64,000 bases of DNA, taken from assembly GCF_002934605.1 (NCBI RefSeq), contig NZ_PTJC01000005.1, positions 620,001 through 684,000 of the forward strand, in the 5' to 3' direction. Origin of the DNA: Neolewinella xylanilytica (lineage in GTDB: Bacteria; Bacteroidota; Bacteroidia; Chitinophagales; Saprospiraceae). The notes below the pieces were generated by a model. The model saw only the letters and a program-made list of their open reading frames with translations, was not told the origin of the DNA and did not search any database. Positions 17,912 through 25,927 of the stretch are shown one piece after another (position 1 is the stretch's first letter; every line of letters starts with the position of its first letter). The translations under genes were made by a program, and so were the position numbers.

Positions 17912-17928
17912 TGGTTCCGTTATTTATC

Positions 17929-18252
17929 TTAAGAGTTGCGTTCGATCATTTCAACGATGCTGCTGCCGCCCACGGCTCCGGTAGTGCGTTCGATGAGTTC
18001 ACCATCTTTAACGAGTAGAAGCCCGGGCGGATTAGTGACATTGAAAACTTTGCAGATCCGCGGGGAGGCCTCTACGTCAGCTACACCAAAGAATACCTTC
18101 GTGTAGCGATTGGAAAGACCCTCGAGTAAGGTACGCATAATAATCCCGTGCCCGTCCCAGGTGGACGTAATCAGAAGCACCGATAATCCGGTGTGGGCCA
18201 AGACTTCGTTGACCTTGTCATCATTGATGTGGGTAAGGTTTTGCCCTTGCAT
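17929..18252 (-). CDS. Thioredoxin-fold protein lacking both active-site cysteines
   Basis: A 107-residue protein that aligns by eye along the whole thioredoxin fold: a central strand SVLLITSTW, the helix after it, FFGVADVEASPRICKVFNVTNPPGLLLVKDGE (cis-Pro loop NPP and the LLVKDGE strand), and a terminal helix. The WCGPC active site is replaced by WDGHG, so disulfide exchange at that site is impossible. The only cysteine is a single one in PRICKVF. It probably acts as a binding or scaffold protein. It lies directly upstream of the response regulator. Confidence 0.8.
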   Translation of the reverse strand: MQGQNLTHINDDKVNEVLAHTGLSVLLITSTWDGHGIIMRTLLEGLSNRYTKVFFGVADVEASPRICKVFNVTNPPGLLLVKDGELIERTTGAVGGSSIVEMIERNS

Positions 18253-18600
18253 GGATCTGATTCCGGATTTGCGTAAGCGATCGAGTCAGGCTTGAGACGA
18301 ACTGAACATCTATTCAAGAGGGAGCAGGATGGAAAGCTTTGGTCGGGTTAACGAGGGCGTGGGAATCATGTTCGCACACTGGCCGTAAACTTCCGAAAAG
18401 TAGTAGGGGATTGGCAGCAGCCAAGGCAGGCACACCGATCGCTGGTTATTGTATATAGTCAATTGCTTATATTAAGCTAGCATTAATACAATGTTCAGGC
18501 GGCTAAGCGACTAAACATCAGCAAAATAGATTGTTGGCACGGCTTTTGCACGACTATCGGAGAGTGCATTTGAGATTTTTCATACATTTTAAGCTTTAGC
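18253..18600. other. 348-bp regulatory region before the ECF sigma gene
   Basis: Between the divergent thioredoxin-fold and sigma-factor genes. The middle (about 18440-18500) is strongly AT-rich, suited to bending or activator binding. A consensus sigma-54 promoter lies at 18534-18550. No protein gene is supported. Confidence 0.6.
18534..18550 (+). promoter_or_regulatory. Sigma-54 (RpoN) type -24/-12 promoter
   Basis: TTGGCACG, four bases, then TTGCA gives the exact YTGGCACG-N4-TTGCW consensus, with GG and GC separated by 10 bp. Transcription would start near 18561, about 40 nt before the ATG of the ECF sigma gene. Confidence 0.75.
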
Positions 18601-19113
18601 ATGACCAACCAGCAGTTTATGTCCGAAATGGACCGCCTCGAGAACATCCTCTTCTCGTTTGCACTTCGCCTCACCAGAAACTATGAAGACGCACAGGACC
18701 TGATGCAAGAAACGATTTTCCGAGCTTACAAGCACCGGGATAAGTTTGCGATGGGAACTAATTTCAAGAGTTGGTCATCCACGATTATGCGTAACACCTA
18801 CATCAACCGCTACCGGAAGATGAAGAGTCGCAAGCACGTCAATGAACCCGTGGAGAGTTTCCTCTTCGCCGTCGAGAACAAAAGCGCGATCGCCAACGGA
18901 GGTGAGATGAATATGCGGATGGAGGAGCTGGAAGACAAGCTTCGTCAGATCAGTGAGATCTACAGCGTTCCCTTCCTCATGTTTTACCGGGGTTACGAGT
19001 ACAAAGAAATTGCCAGCTACCTGAACATTCCCATTGGTACGGTCAAGAGCCGCATCTTCCTTGCACGGAAGAAACTGAAGGCTTTGATTGGGGAGCGTCC
19101 GGCTGCCTTATAG
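18601..19113 (+). CDS. ECF-type RNA polymerase sigma factor
   Basis: A 170-residue sigma factor. Region 2 (residues 10-75) contains LENILFSFALRLTRNYEDAQ and DLMQETIFRAYKHRDKF; region 4 (about 115-165) contains the HTH YEYKEIASYLNIPIGTVKSR. No region 3 and no extra domain, so a minimal ECF factor. No anti-sigma gene follows; the next gene is a peptidase. The sigma-54 type promoter upstream suggests that expression depends on RpoN and an enhancer-binding protein, forming a sigma cascade. Target genes are not evident. Confidence 0.9.
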   Translation: MTNQQFMSEMDRLENILFSFALRLTRNYEDAQDLMQETIFRAYKHRDKFAMGTNFKSWSSTIMRNTYINRYRKMKSRKHVNEPVESFLFAVENKSAIANGGEMNMRMEELEDKLRQISEIYSVPFLMFYRGYEYKEIASYLNIPIGTVKSRIFLARKKLKALIGERPAAL

Positions 19114-19147
19114 ATCTACTTAACGTCAACATTTCGAAAAGTTAATG

Positions 19148-19180
19148 GAGGGGAAGGGTCCGAAAGGATGCCTTCCCCTC
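19148..19180 (+). terminator. Terminator-like hairpin after the ECF sigma gene
   Basis: GAGGGGAAGG (19148-19157) pairs with CCTTCCCCTC (19171-19180) around a 13-nt loop, followed by TGCTTT. The T tract is short. Confidence 0.6.
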
Positions 19181-19371
19181 TGCTTTGGCGGAACTTGGCT
19201 CGCACAACTTTTGCTCGGAGAAGTTGTAGCTGTCTACCGAATAACCTTACATTCGGTTTAAGGGATGACCGGGCCGGACCGGTATCCCGCCGCCGCCACC
19301 AGCAATTAAGGCGTACTAAACCAACAAGCGGTACGTTCTGGAACGGTGATCTATGTTTTAAGCCTTCGTCA

Positions 19372-20355
19372 ATGAGACGTGAAAAATTTATTTTCAATCA
19401 GCGTACTTTACAGTACGACAGAGTAGTAGAGCCTCTAAGCCTCACCGTCTTACGCTTCTTCAGCTTCTTCTGTGCCGCCGTTCTCGCCGGCCTGCTATTT
19501 ACCGCCCTGGTACACCGGTACTTTCCCAGTCCGAGTGAGCGCATGCTTATGCAGGAGCTGGATATCGCCAAAACCGAGAACGAAAACCTGAGTACGCAGT
19601 ACGAGGACCTGGCCGGTATCGTAGCGCACCTGCACGAGCGCAGCAATAACACGGTCCGTCTCGCGCTCCGTATGGAGCCGATCGACAACGACGTATTTCA
19701 GGGTGGTCGTGGCGGACACGACGCCTACGAAAGCCTGAAGAGCCTGCCCCACGTAGGCGACCAAATGGCCGGGCTGCGGGAGCGGGTCGATCGCCTGCGC
19801 TACCAGGTAGATCTGCACAGTCGTTCGCTGGACGAGGTAGCCGATATGGCCATGCGCAAGGAGGACATGCTGGCTTCCATTCCCAGTATCAAACCCATCC
19901 GCGGCGATCAGTTTAGCCGGAAAATGGAGAATCTTTCCGGTTACGGCTACCGCATCCATCCGATTCTAGGCGTAAAGAAGATGCACTATGGCATCGACTT
20001 CAACTGCCGGAAAGGCACGGAAATCCAGGCTTCCGGCAAGGGGGTTATCGAGTTTGCCGGCCGCAGTGCTTCCTATGGCAACGTCGTCATCATAAACCAC
20101 GGATACGGATTCAAGTCACGCTACGCCCACATGAGCGCGATTAAAGTCAAGAAGGGGCAGGAAGTAGACCGCGGCCATCTTATCGGATTGGTAGGCAGCA
20201 CCGGTCGCAGCACCGGCGATCACCTTCACTACGAGATCGAGAAGGACGGCGTAAAGGTCGATCCCATTCAATTCTGCTACGATGGCTTGAGTACCGAAGA
20301 GTACCAGGAACTGGTAGAGGCTTCCCGCCAGATGAATATGTCCTTCGACCAGTAA
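19372..20355 (+). CDS. Membrane-anchored M23 peptidase (LytM-type)
   Basis: A 327-residue protein from the ATG at 19372; the longer frame upstream runs through the sigma-gene terminator and is rejected. Cytoplasmic N-terminus, a transmembrane helix at about residues 24-47, a coiled coil (about 60-95) and a C-terminal M23 domain (about 180-300). Zinc-ligand motifs are present: HxxxD in MHYGIDF, and HxH in TGDHLHYEIE, preceded by GYRIHPILG, so it is probably an active endopeptidase cutting peptidoglycan cross-links. This design (helix, coiled coil, LytM) is common in cell-division or elongation hydrolases. A strong terminator follows. Confidence 0.9.
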   Translation: MRREKFIFNQRTLQYDRVVEPLSLTVLRFFSFFCAAVLAGLLFTALVHRYFPSPSERMLMQELDIAKTENENLSTQYEDLAGIVAHLHERSNNTVRLALRMEPIDNDVFQGGRGGHDAYESLKSLPHVGDQMAGLRERVDRLRYQVDLHSRSLDEVADMAMRKEDMLASIPSIKPIRGDQFSRKMENLSGYGYRIHPILGVKKMHYGIDFNCRKGTEIQASGKGVIEFAGRSASYGNVVIINHGYGFKSRYAHMSAIKVKKGQEVDRGHLIGLVGSTGRSTGDHLHYEIEKDGVKVDPIQFCYDGLSTEEYQELVEASRQMNMSFDQ

Positions 20356-20378
20356 CGCAGCAGCCAACCGTACCAATT

Positions 20379-20412
20379 AAATAGGGTAACTCCGTCGGGG
20401 TTACCCTATTTT
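20379..20412 (+). terminator. Terminator of the M23 gene
   Basis: AAATAGGGTAAC (20379-20390) pairs with GTTACCCTATTT (20400-20411), a 12-bp perfect stem ending in a T run. The next gene starts within 10 bp downstream. Confidence 0.85.
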
Positions 20413-20415
20413 CAT

Positions 20416-20943
20416 TTGGTGAAGGTGCAAAACTGGTTAGCCGAGGGGAATTACCGCGCGGATGCGGATCGCGTACTGCAACGCGTGCTGGACGCACCGG
20501 AGCACGTAGGCGAGCTAATGCAAATCGTATTGGAAGGGAGCGACGCCGCGCAGGTAAACCGTGCATCCATGGTGGTAGGCAATCTCGGTCGCATTCAACC
20601 CGGTTGGTTGACCCCCTATTTGGATGCGATGTTGGAAGCCTTGGATCAGCCCCGGTTTCCATCCGTCGGGCGAAACCTCCTGCGGTACCTGAGTGAACTG
20701 CCGTCCGACGCCATACCGGAACGGCTGCACGGAAAACTCGTCGACTTGGCATTGCGAATAACGGATGATCCGGAGGCGGCCGTCGCCAATCGGGTCTTCG
20801 CCATGCAGGTTGTTGCCAATTTTTGTGACCTGTACCCGGATTTGGCCGGCGAATTACGGGCGTGCCTGACGCACCATATTCCAAACGGCAGCCCCGGATT
20901 TAGGAGCAGGGGGAGGAAAATTCTGTCCAGTTTGCCCGAATAG
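20416..20943 (+). CDS. Hypothetical HEAT-like helical protein
   Basis: About 175 residues. The start is uncertain: TTG at 20416 or GTG at 20419, directly after the terminator hairpin; no ATG fits. The sequence consists of paired amphipathic helices (HVGELMQIVLEGSDAAQVNR, SMVVGNLGRIQPGWL, LDALDQPRF type units), suggesting a HEAT or armadillo-like repeat. No signal peptide or membrane segment. No function recognised. Its own promoter would have to overlap the upstream hairpin, or it is read from incomplete termination. Confidence 0.65.
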   Translation: MVKVQNWLAEGNYRADADRVLQRVLDAPEHVGELMQIVLEGSDAAQVNRASMVVGNLGRIQPGWLTPYLDAMLEALDQPRFPSVGRNLLRYLSELPSDAIPERLHGKLVDLALRITDDPEAAVANRVFAMQVVANFCDLYPDLAGELRACLTHHIPNGSPGFRSRGRKILSSLPE

Positions 20944-20949
20944 TTTGAT

Positions 20950-20964
20950 CCTGCGCTCCGGCGC
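20950..20964. repeat. Dispersed GCGCCGGAGCGC repeat, copy 2
   Basis: CCTGCGCTCCGGCGC, which on the minus strand reads GCGCCGGAGCGCAGG. It lies just after the stop of the HEAT-like gene and before the rpsF promoter. Confidence 0.5.
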
Positions 20965-20998
20965 AATGAATTTCATTAGGTGCGTAAGAAAAAAAGTG

Positions 20999-21006
20999 TA
21001 TCTTTG
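20999..21006 (+). promoter_or_regulatory. -7 element of the S6-S18-L9 promoter
   Basis: TATCTTTG is a perfect match to the Bacteroidota TAnnTTTG consensus, 75 bp before rpsF. The leader of about 70 nt could hold autoregulatory structure, since S6:S18 represses its own mRNA in other bacteria; I did not identify the structure here. Confidence 0.7.
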
Positions 21007-21081
21007 CACCCGCTTTGGACCCACCCACGGTCGTGAAGCATGCGAAACCATTGTTTTTAACCAATCAGTACACCTGATCCG

Positions 21082-21552
21082 ATGAGAAATTACGAGACTA
21101 CATTCATCGTAGACCCAACGCTGTCGGGGGATGAGATCAAAGCGACAGCTCAGGCGTACGTAGACAACCTCCAAAAGGAGGGCTGTGAGATTGTATTTGT
21201 GGATGAGATGGGCCTGCGCACGCTGGCTTATGACATTAACAACCGCAACAACGGTGTCTACTACTGTGTGGAGTATACCGCTCCAAACGGCGCCTTTCTG
21301 AAAAATTTCGAGCTTGGCATGCGCCGGGACGAACGCATTTTGCGCTTCCTCACCGTTGCCCTAGACAAGTACGGAGTTCAGTACAACGCCGATAAGCGTG
21401 CCGGTAAGATCGGCAAGGCCAAGCGGCACAAGCAGGAGAAGCCCGCCAAGACCGAGCCCGCCGCCCACGGCATCAGCCGCAAGAAGGCAGACTCTCCCCA
21501 CCTCAGCGGTGTCCCCTCGGGCGACGCCGAATCCTTCAAGGAAGAGGAATAA
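21082..21552 (+). CDS. rpsF: 30S ribosomal protein S6
   Basis: A 156-residue protein beginning MRNYETTFIVDPTLS, the standard bS6 start; the core (residues 1-100) contains EMGLRTLAYDINNRNNGVYY and the helix/strand pattern of the S6 fold. Residues 108-156 form a charged Lys/Glu/Pro-rich tail, longer than in most phyla but usual in Bacteroidota. bS6 binds 16S rRNA with bS18 in the platform of the small subunit. First gene of the rpsF-rpsR-rplI operon, with a clear promoter upstream. Confidence 0.97.
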   Translation: MRNYETTFIVDPTLSGDEIKATAQAYVDNLQKEGCEIVFVDEMGLRTLAYDINNRNNGVYYCVEYTAPNGAFLKNFELGMRRDERILRFLTVALDKYGVQYNADKRAGKIGKAKRHKQEKPAKTEPAAHGISRKKADSPHLSGVPSGDAESFKEEE

Positions 21553-21582
21553 CCACCGTAGTAACCACAAAAACAATTCATC

Positions 21583-21849
21583 ATGGCCAGTCGCGATGAT
21601 ATCAAGTTCCTCTCGAATCCCAAGATCGGAGGACGCCGCCGGAAGTACTGCCGGTTCCGCCGTTACGGCATCAAGTACATCGATTACAAGGATCCCGACT
21701 TCCTCCTCACCTTCGTGAACGAGCAAGGGAAGATCCTTCCCCGCCGCATCACCGGCAACTCCCTGAAGTACCAGCGCAAGGTGGCTTCCGCGATTAAGCG
21801 GGCGCGTCACCTGGCCATGCTGCCGTACGTCACGGACCTTCTTAAGTAG
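21583..21849 (+). CDS. rpsR: 30S ribosomal protein S18
   Basis: An 88-residue basic protein with the S18 core [20 protein letters not shown], then [29 protein letters not shown], matching bS18. It binds S6 and the central domain of 16S rRNA. Starts 30 bp after rpsF. Confidence 0.97.
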   Translation: MASRDDIKFLSNPKIGGRRRKYCRFRRYGIKYIDYKDPDFLLTFVNEQGKILPRRITGNSLKYQRKVASAIKRARHLAMLPYVTDLLK

Positions 21850-21853
21850 TACG

Positions 21854-21897
21854 GTTGTCGGTTGTCGGTTATGTCACAAAACCCGACAACCGACAAC
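21854..21897. repeat. Tandem GTTGTCG stem-loop between rpsR and rplI
   Basis: GTTGTCGGTTGTCGG (21854-21868) and CCGACAACCGACAAC (21883-21897) form a perfect 15-bp stem with a 14-nt loop. Each arm is itself a tandem duplication of GTTGTCG. No T run follows, so it is a processing, stability or mobile-repeat signal rather than a terminator. Confidence 0.7.
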
Positions 21898-21969
21898 TCA
21901 AGATTTATTCACCCTAACCGGCATATGTAGCGGGTAAAGCCCCATAAAGCCGGGACAACATAATTCAAT

Positions 21970-22416
21970 ATGAAAGTAATTATGCTGCAAGACGTCGAAA
22001 AAGTCGGCGATAAGCACGAAGTCGTCGAGGTAAAGGACGGTTTCGGCCGGAACTACCTGTTGCCGCGCGGACTCGCTATTATTGGTAACAAATCCAATAT
22101 GGGCCGGCTGAACGAAATGGTGCGTCGCGAGAACGCTCAGGAGCAGAAAAAACTGGACGTCTACCGTGAGGTCGCCAAGAAACTACAGGGTAAGACCCTC
22201 CGGGTTGGTGCCAAGTCGGGCACCAGTGGCCGCATCTTCGGATCGATCACCCAGCTACAGATCCGTAACCTGCTCCAGGAGCAATTCGGCGTCGACGTAG
22301 AGCGTCGCAAGATCGTACTGCCGGAGGAGGCCAAGGAGCTCGGTACGTACCAATTCACCATGCGCCTGCACCCGGACGTGGTTCAGGAAATGGATATGGA
22401 GATCGTGCAGGAGTAG
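21970..22416 (+). CDS. rplI: 50S ribosomal protein L9
   Basis: A 148-residue protein of normal L9 length. The N-terminal domain (MKVIMLQDVEKVGDKHEVV then VKDGFGRNYLLPRGLAI) carries the bL9 signature; a long central helix and the C-terminal domain (SGRIFGSITQLQIRNLL) follow. L9 binds 23S rRNA at the base of the L1 stalk. It is 120 bp after rpsR, with the GTTGTCG hairpin in the gap. Confidence 0.97.
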   Translation: MKVIMLQDVEKVGDKHEVVEVKDGFGRNYLLPRGLAIIGNKSNMGRLNEMVRRENAQEQKKLDVYREVAKKLQGKTLRVGAKSGTSGRIFGSITQLQIRNLLQEQFGVDVERRKIVLPEEAKELGTYQFTMRLHPDVVQEMDMEIVQE

Positions 22417-22441
22417 GTTCGACCCTACTAATACATACGGG

Positions 22442-22476
22442 CGTGGGGATGTACGGCAACGACCGGCATCCCCACG
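22442..22476. terminator. Terminator between convergent rplI and kdsD
   Basis: CGTGGGGATG (22442-22451) pairs with CATCCCCACG (22467-22476); ACTTGTTTTAT follows on the plus strand. Confidence 0.75.
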
Positions 22477-22483
22477 ACTTGTT

Positions 22484-23497
22484 TTATACGAGCCCTTCCC
22501 GCATGAAATCGTGGAGGTGTACAAAGCCCAGGTAGCTATCCTGCTCATCGACTACGATGAGTTGGCTGATACTGAAGGTCTCGAGGATGCCCACCGCGCG
22601 CACGGCCAGGGTCGAAGCGCGGACCGTTCGGGGGGTGGGCGACATCAGGTCGGCGGCGGTGATTCCGGTGAGGTCCTGGCGGCGGTTCAATAGCCGGCGG
22701 AGGTCGCCATCCGTAACAATGCCGCACAGCTGTCCGGAGGCTCGGTCCACCACGGCTGTAGCTCCCAAACATTTGTTGGTCATTTCGAGCAAGGTTTCGG
22801 GCAGGGAAGTGTCGGGGTACACCTGGGGCTTCTGATTCTGGGGGTATAGGTCTTTTACCCGTAGATAGAGTTGTTTTCCCAGCGATCCGCCGGGGTGAAA
22901 GCGGGCAAAGTCAGCCGGTGTAAAGCCCCGTAGCGCCAACAGGGAAGTGGCGAGGGCATCGCCCATGGCCATCTGCAGGGTGGTGCTGGTGGTGGGGGCC
23001 AGCTCGTTCGGATCGGCTTCCCGTTCGAAGGGGGTGTACAGGAGATAATCGGCCTGGCGGGCGAGGGAAGAGTCCCGGCGGCTGGTCATCGCGATTAGGG
23101 GATTGCCCATGTTGTGCACCAGCAGCGCTAACACCTTGATCTCGGCGGTTTCCCCGGAACGGCTAATCATCAGGACGAAGTCATCCGGCTGGATCATGCC
23201 GATGTCACCGTGGATTGCGTCGCCGGCGTGTAAAAAGAAAGCTGGGGAACCGGTTGAATTTAGCGTGGCCACAATCTTTTGGGCTACAATTGCTGTTTTA
23301 CCAATTCCCGTCACGATGATCCTGCCACTACTTTCATGGATCACCTCGACACAACGGGCAAACTCCGTACCAATGCTTTCCGCCAGTTTTTCCAGCGCAC
23401 GGGCTTCTATCTCCAGCGTTTTTCGGGCGGTTTGGGTTACCAGGTGGGTGGGGTTCAAAGTGGAGGACGGTTTTTTGCGATGGGGAGAGAGCGGCAA
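22484..23497 (-). CDS. kdsD: D-arabinose-5-phosphate isomerase (KpsF/GutQ family)
   Basis: A 337-residue enzyme: an N-terminal SIS domain (about 45-190) with TGIGKTAIVAQKIVATLNSTG, HGDIGMI and SRSGET, followed by two CBS domains (about 215-335). The linker motif ADFARFHPGGSLGKQL is diagnostic for KdsD. The enzyme turns ribulose-5-phosphate into arabinose-5-phosphate, the first step of Kdo synthesis for lipopolysaccharide. The start is unclear: the best upstream codon is TTG at 23497, after an in-frame stop; no ATG is available before the SIS domain. It converges on rplI and is divergent from recQ. Confidence 0.92.
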   Translation of the reverse strand: MPLSPHRKKPSSTLNPTHLVTQTARKTLEIEARALEKLAESIGTEFARCVEVIHESSGRIIVTGIGKTAIVAQKIVATLNSTGSPAFFLHAGDAIHGDIGMIQPDDFVLMISRSGETAEIKVLALLVHNMGNPLIAMTSRRDSSLARQADYLLYTPFEREADPNELAPTTSTTLQMAMGDALATSLLALRGFTPADFARFHPGGSLGKQLYLRVKDLYPQNQKPQVYPDTSLPETLLEMTNKCLGATAVVDRASGQLCGIVTDGDLRRLLNRRQDLTGITAADLMSPTPRTVRASTLAVRAVGILETFSISQLIVVDEQDSYLGFVHLHDFMREGLV

Positions 23498-23659
23498 AGT
23501 AGGGGTTGACTTTTACAACTCCCTTACGTCTAAGCATTGCTCGCCGATAAATAAGTATTCCCCGATGCCTGACCCAATTTCTAACATCATTTCATATCAC
23601 ACGGCGGTAGAAATCCGTTAACGGCTCCTTAGCCATTATTCGGGCACAAGTTGTTACTT

Positions 23660-23667
23660 TAGATTTG
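23660..23667 (+). promoter_or_regulatory. Candidate -7 element for recQ
   Basis: TAGATTTG fits TAnnTTTG and lies 44 bp before the recQ ATG. Confidence 0.55.
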
Positions 23668-23710
23668 CATTAAGTAACGAACAACGGTTCGGCCGAAACA
23701 AACAAAAAGA

Positions 23711-25927
23711 ATGACAGCCAAAGCGTCAGTAAGTTTTTTAGAAGAAGCATTAGCCGAAAATTTCGGATTCGACACATTCAAGGGGAGCCAGGAAGCTATC
23801 ATCCAGTCTCTTTTCGACGGAAAGGACACCTTTGTAATCATGCCCACCGGCGGCGGTAAAAGCCTTTGCTACCAGTTGCCGGGCATCATGATGGAAGGCT
23901 GTGCTTTGGTGATTTCACCGCTCATCGCCCTGATGAAGAACCAGGTTGATTCGATCCGTTCCCATGGCGAATCGGACGAGATCGCGCACTTCCTCAATTC
24001 TTCATTATCCAAGACGCAGATGCGTCAGGTTAAGGAAGACATCACTTCCGGAAAGACCAAGCTGCTTTTTGTCGCCCCCGAAACGTTGACAAAGGAGGAG
24101 AACATTGAGTTCTTCCGGGAAGCTCGTATTTCCTTCGTAGCCATCGATGAGGCGCACTGTATTTCGGAATGGGGGCACGACTTTCGCCCGGAGTACCGCC
24201 GGATCCGGGAGATGCTGGACCTGATCGGCCACAATATTCCGATCATCGCGCTTACCGCCACCGCCACGCCGAAGGTGCAATCGGATATTGTCAAGAACCT
24301 CCGGATGGGGGAAGATCATAACACCTTTGTATCTTCCTTCAACCGCGATAACCTCTACTACGAGGTACGCCCGAAGGGAAAGAAAGAGTACACCTTCCGC
24401 CAGATCATCAAGATCGTGAAGGAAATGCCGGACCAGTCGGGCATTATTTACGTCCAAAGCCGGAAATCTGCCGAAGAGATTGCCCAGGCACTGGTGGTGA
24501 ACGGAGTAAAGGCCGCTCCCTACCACGCCGGGCTGGATCCCAAGACCCGCTCGCGCACCCAAGATCAGTTTTTGATGGAGGACGTCGACGTCATTTGTGC
24601 CACGATCGCTTTCGGGATGGGCATTGACAAGCCGGACGTTCGCTTCGTGATGCACTACGACATCCCAAAGTCCATCGAGAACTACTACCAGGAAACGGGC
24701 CGTGCCGGCCGCGACGGCCTCGGGGGCCGGTGTATCGCCTTCTACGCCTATAAGGATATCCTGAAACTGGAGAAATTCCTTCGAGATAAGCCGCTGATGG
24801 AGCGGGAAATGGGTGCTCAGCTGATGCAGGAAGTGATGGCCTACTCGGAGACCACCGCGTGTCGCCGCCGGTTCCTGCTCCACTACTTCGGAGAGGAGTA
24901 CGACGAAGTGAACTGCAACAAAATGTGTGACAACTGCCGCCACCCCCGCGAGCGGGTGGAGGTTACGCAATCGGTAGTGGAAGCTTTGCAGGCCGTCAAA
25001 ACCCTCGATGAGAACTATCCGCTTAAGACCCTGACCGAGTTCGTCCTCGGTAAGGAAACCAAGCAGATGAAGGATTACGGATTCACGGACCTACCGGGCT
25101 TCGGCAGTGGTAAGGACAAGGAAGATGTTTTCTGGAGTTCCGTATTCCGCCAAGCGCTACTAAATAACTTGGTGCGTAAGGACATCGAGTCTTACGGTAC
25201 ACTCAAGCTAACTAAGGAAGGCGAAGCGTTTCTTAAAAAGCCCTATACCTTCGAGATTCCCATCGACCACGACTTCGAGAAGGAGCTGGCCGACGATATG
25301 CGCGGGGAAGCGGACGACGCAAAGGCCGTGGTGCTGGACGAGACCTTGCTCCTGGCGCTGAAGGATCTTCGTAAAAAAGAGGCTAAACGACTGGGCATTC
25401 CACCTTTCGTCATCTTCCAGGATCCCTCCCTGGTCGACATGGCTACCCGCTATCCGATCGACTTCGAGGAGATGAAGAACATCCATGGCGTCAGTATCGG
25501 CAAGGCGAAGCGGTACGCTACTCCGTTCCTGAACCTGATTGAGCGGTACTGCGAGGAGAATCAGATCGACCGTCCTTCTGATTTCGTAGTCAAGCAAGTC
25601 GCTAATAAGTCCAAAACCAAGGTCAATATCATTCAGGGAGTGGACCGCAAGCTCTCCCTCGAAGACATTGCCTCCAGCAACCAGCTCAGCATGGACGAGT
25701 TGCTCAGTGAGATGGTGGTCATCGTATCCTCCGGTACCAAGCTAAATATCGACTACTACGTCGAGGAGGAAGTTGATGAGTACAGTCTGGAGGAAGCCTA
25801 CGAGTACTTCATGGGCGCCGAAACCGATGATCCTGATGTCGCCTACCAGCAATTGAAAGAAGAAGACGTGACCCTGGACGAGATCAAGCTCGTTCGGATC
25901 AAGTTCCTTAGTGAAATGGCTAACTAG
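23711..25927 (+). CDS. recQ: ATP-dependent DNA helicase RecQ
   Basis: A 738-residue superfamily 2 helicase. Walker A MPTGGGKSLCYQLPG near residue 50, DEAHCISEWGHDFRPEY (DEAH box and aromatic-rich loop) near 147, and the second RecA-like domain with HAGLDPKTRSRTQ and QETGRAGRDG. The RecQ zinc site is complete (ACRRRFLLHYFGE then CNKMCDNC), followed by the RQC winged helix and an HRDC domain (about 530-605). A C-terminal tail of ~100 residues follows, as in Bacteroidota RecQ. It unwinds 3'-5' in recombination and replication-fork repair. Followed by a strong terminator. Confidence 0.96.
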   Translation: MTAKASVSFLEEALAENFGFDTFKGSQEAIIQSLFDGKDTFVIMPTGGGKSLCYQLPGIMMEGCALVISPLIALMKNQVDSIRSHGESDEIAHFLNSSLSKTQMRQVKEDITSGKTKLLFVAPETLTKEENIEFFREARISFVAIDEAHCISEWGHDFRPEYRRIREMLDLIGHNIPIIALTATATPKVQSDIVKNLRMGEDHNTFVSSFNRDNLYYEVRPKGKKEYTFRQIIKIVKEMPDQSGIIYVQSRKSAEEIAQALVVNGVKAAPYHAGLDPKTRSRTQDQFLMEDVDVICATIAFGMGIDKPDVRFVMHYDIPKSIENYYQETGRAGRDGLGGRCIAFYAYKDILKLEKFLRDKPLMEREMGAQLMQEVMAYSETTACRRRFLLHYFGEEYDEVNCNKMCDNCRHPRERVEVTQSVVEALQAVKTLDENYPLKTLTEFVLGKETKQMKDYGFTDLPGFGSGKDKEDVFWSSVFRQALLNNLVRKDIESYGTLKLTKEGEAFLKKPYTFEIPIDHDFEKELADDMRGEADDAKAVVLDETLLLALKDLRKKEAKRLGIPPFVIFQDPSLVDMATRYPIDFEEMKNIHGVSIGKAKRYATPFLNLIERYCEENQIDRPSDFVVKQVANKSKTKVNIIQGVDRKLSLEDIASSNQLSMDELLSEMVVIVSSGTKLNIDYYVEEEVDEYSLEEAYEYFMGAETDDPDVAYQQLKEEDVTLDEIKLVRIKFLSEMAN

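Noticed and set aside
24005-24970. Minus-strand frame opposite recQ
   Set aside because: RecQ motifs run without a break on the plus strand; the antisense frame has no recognisable features.
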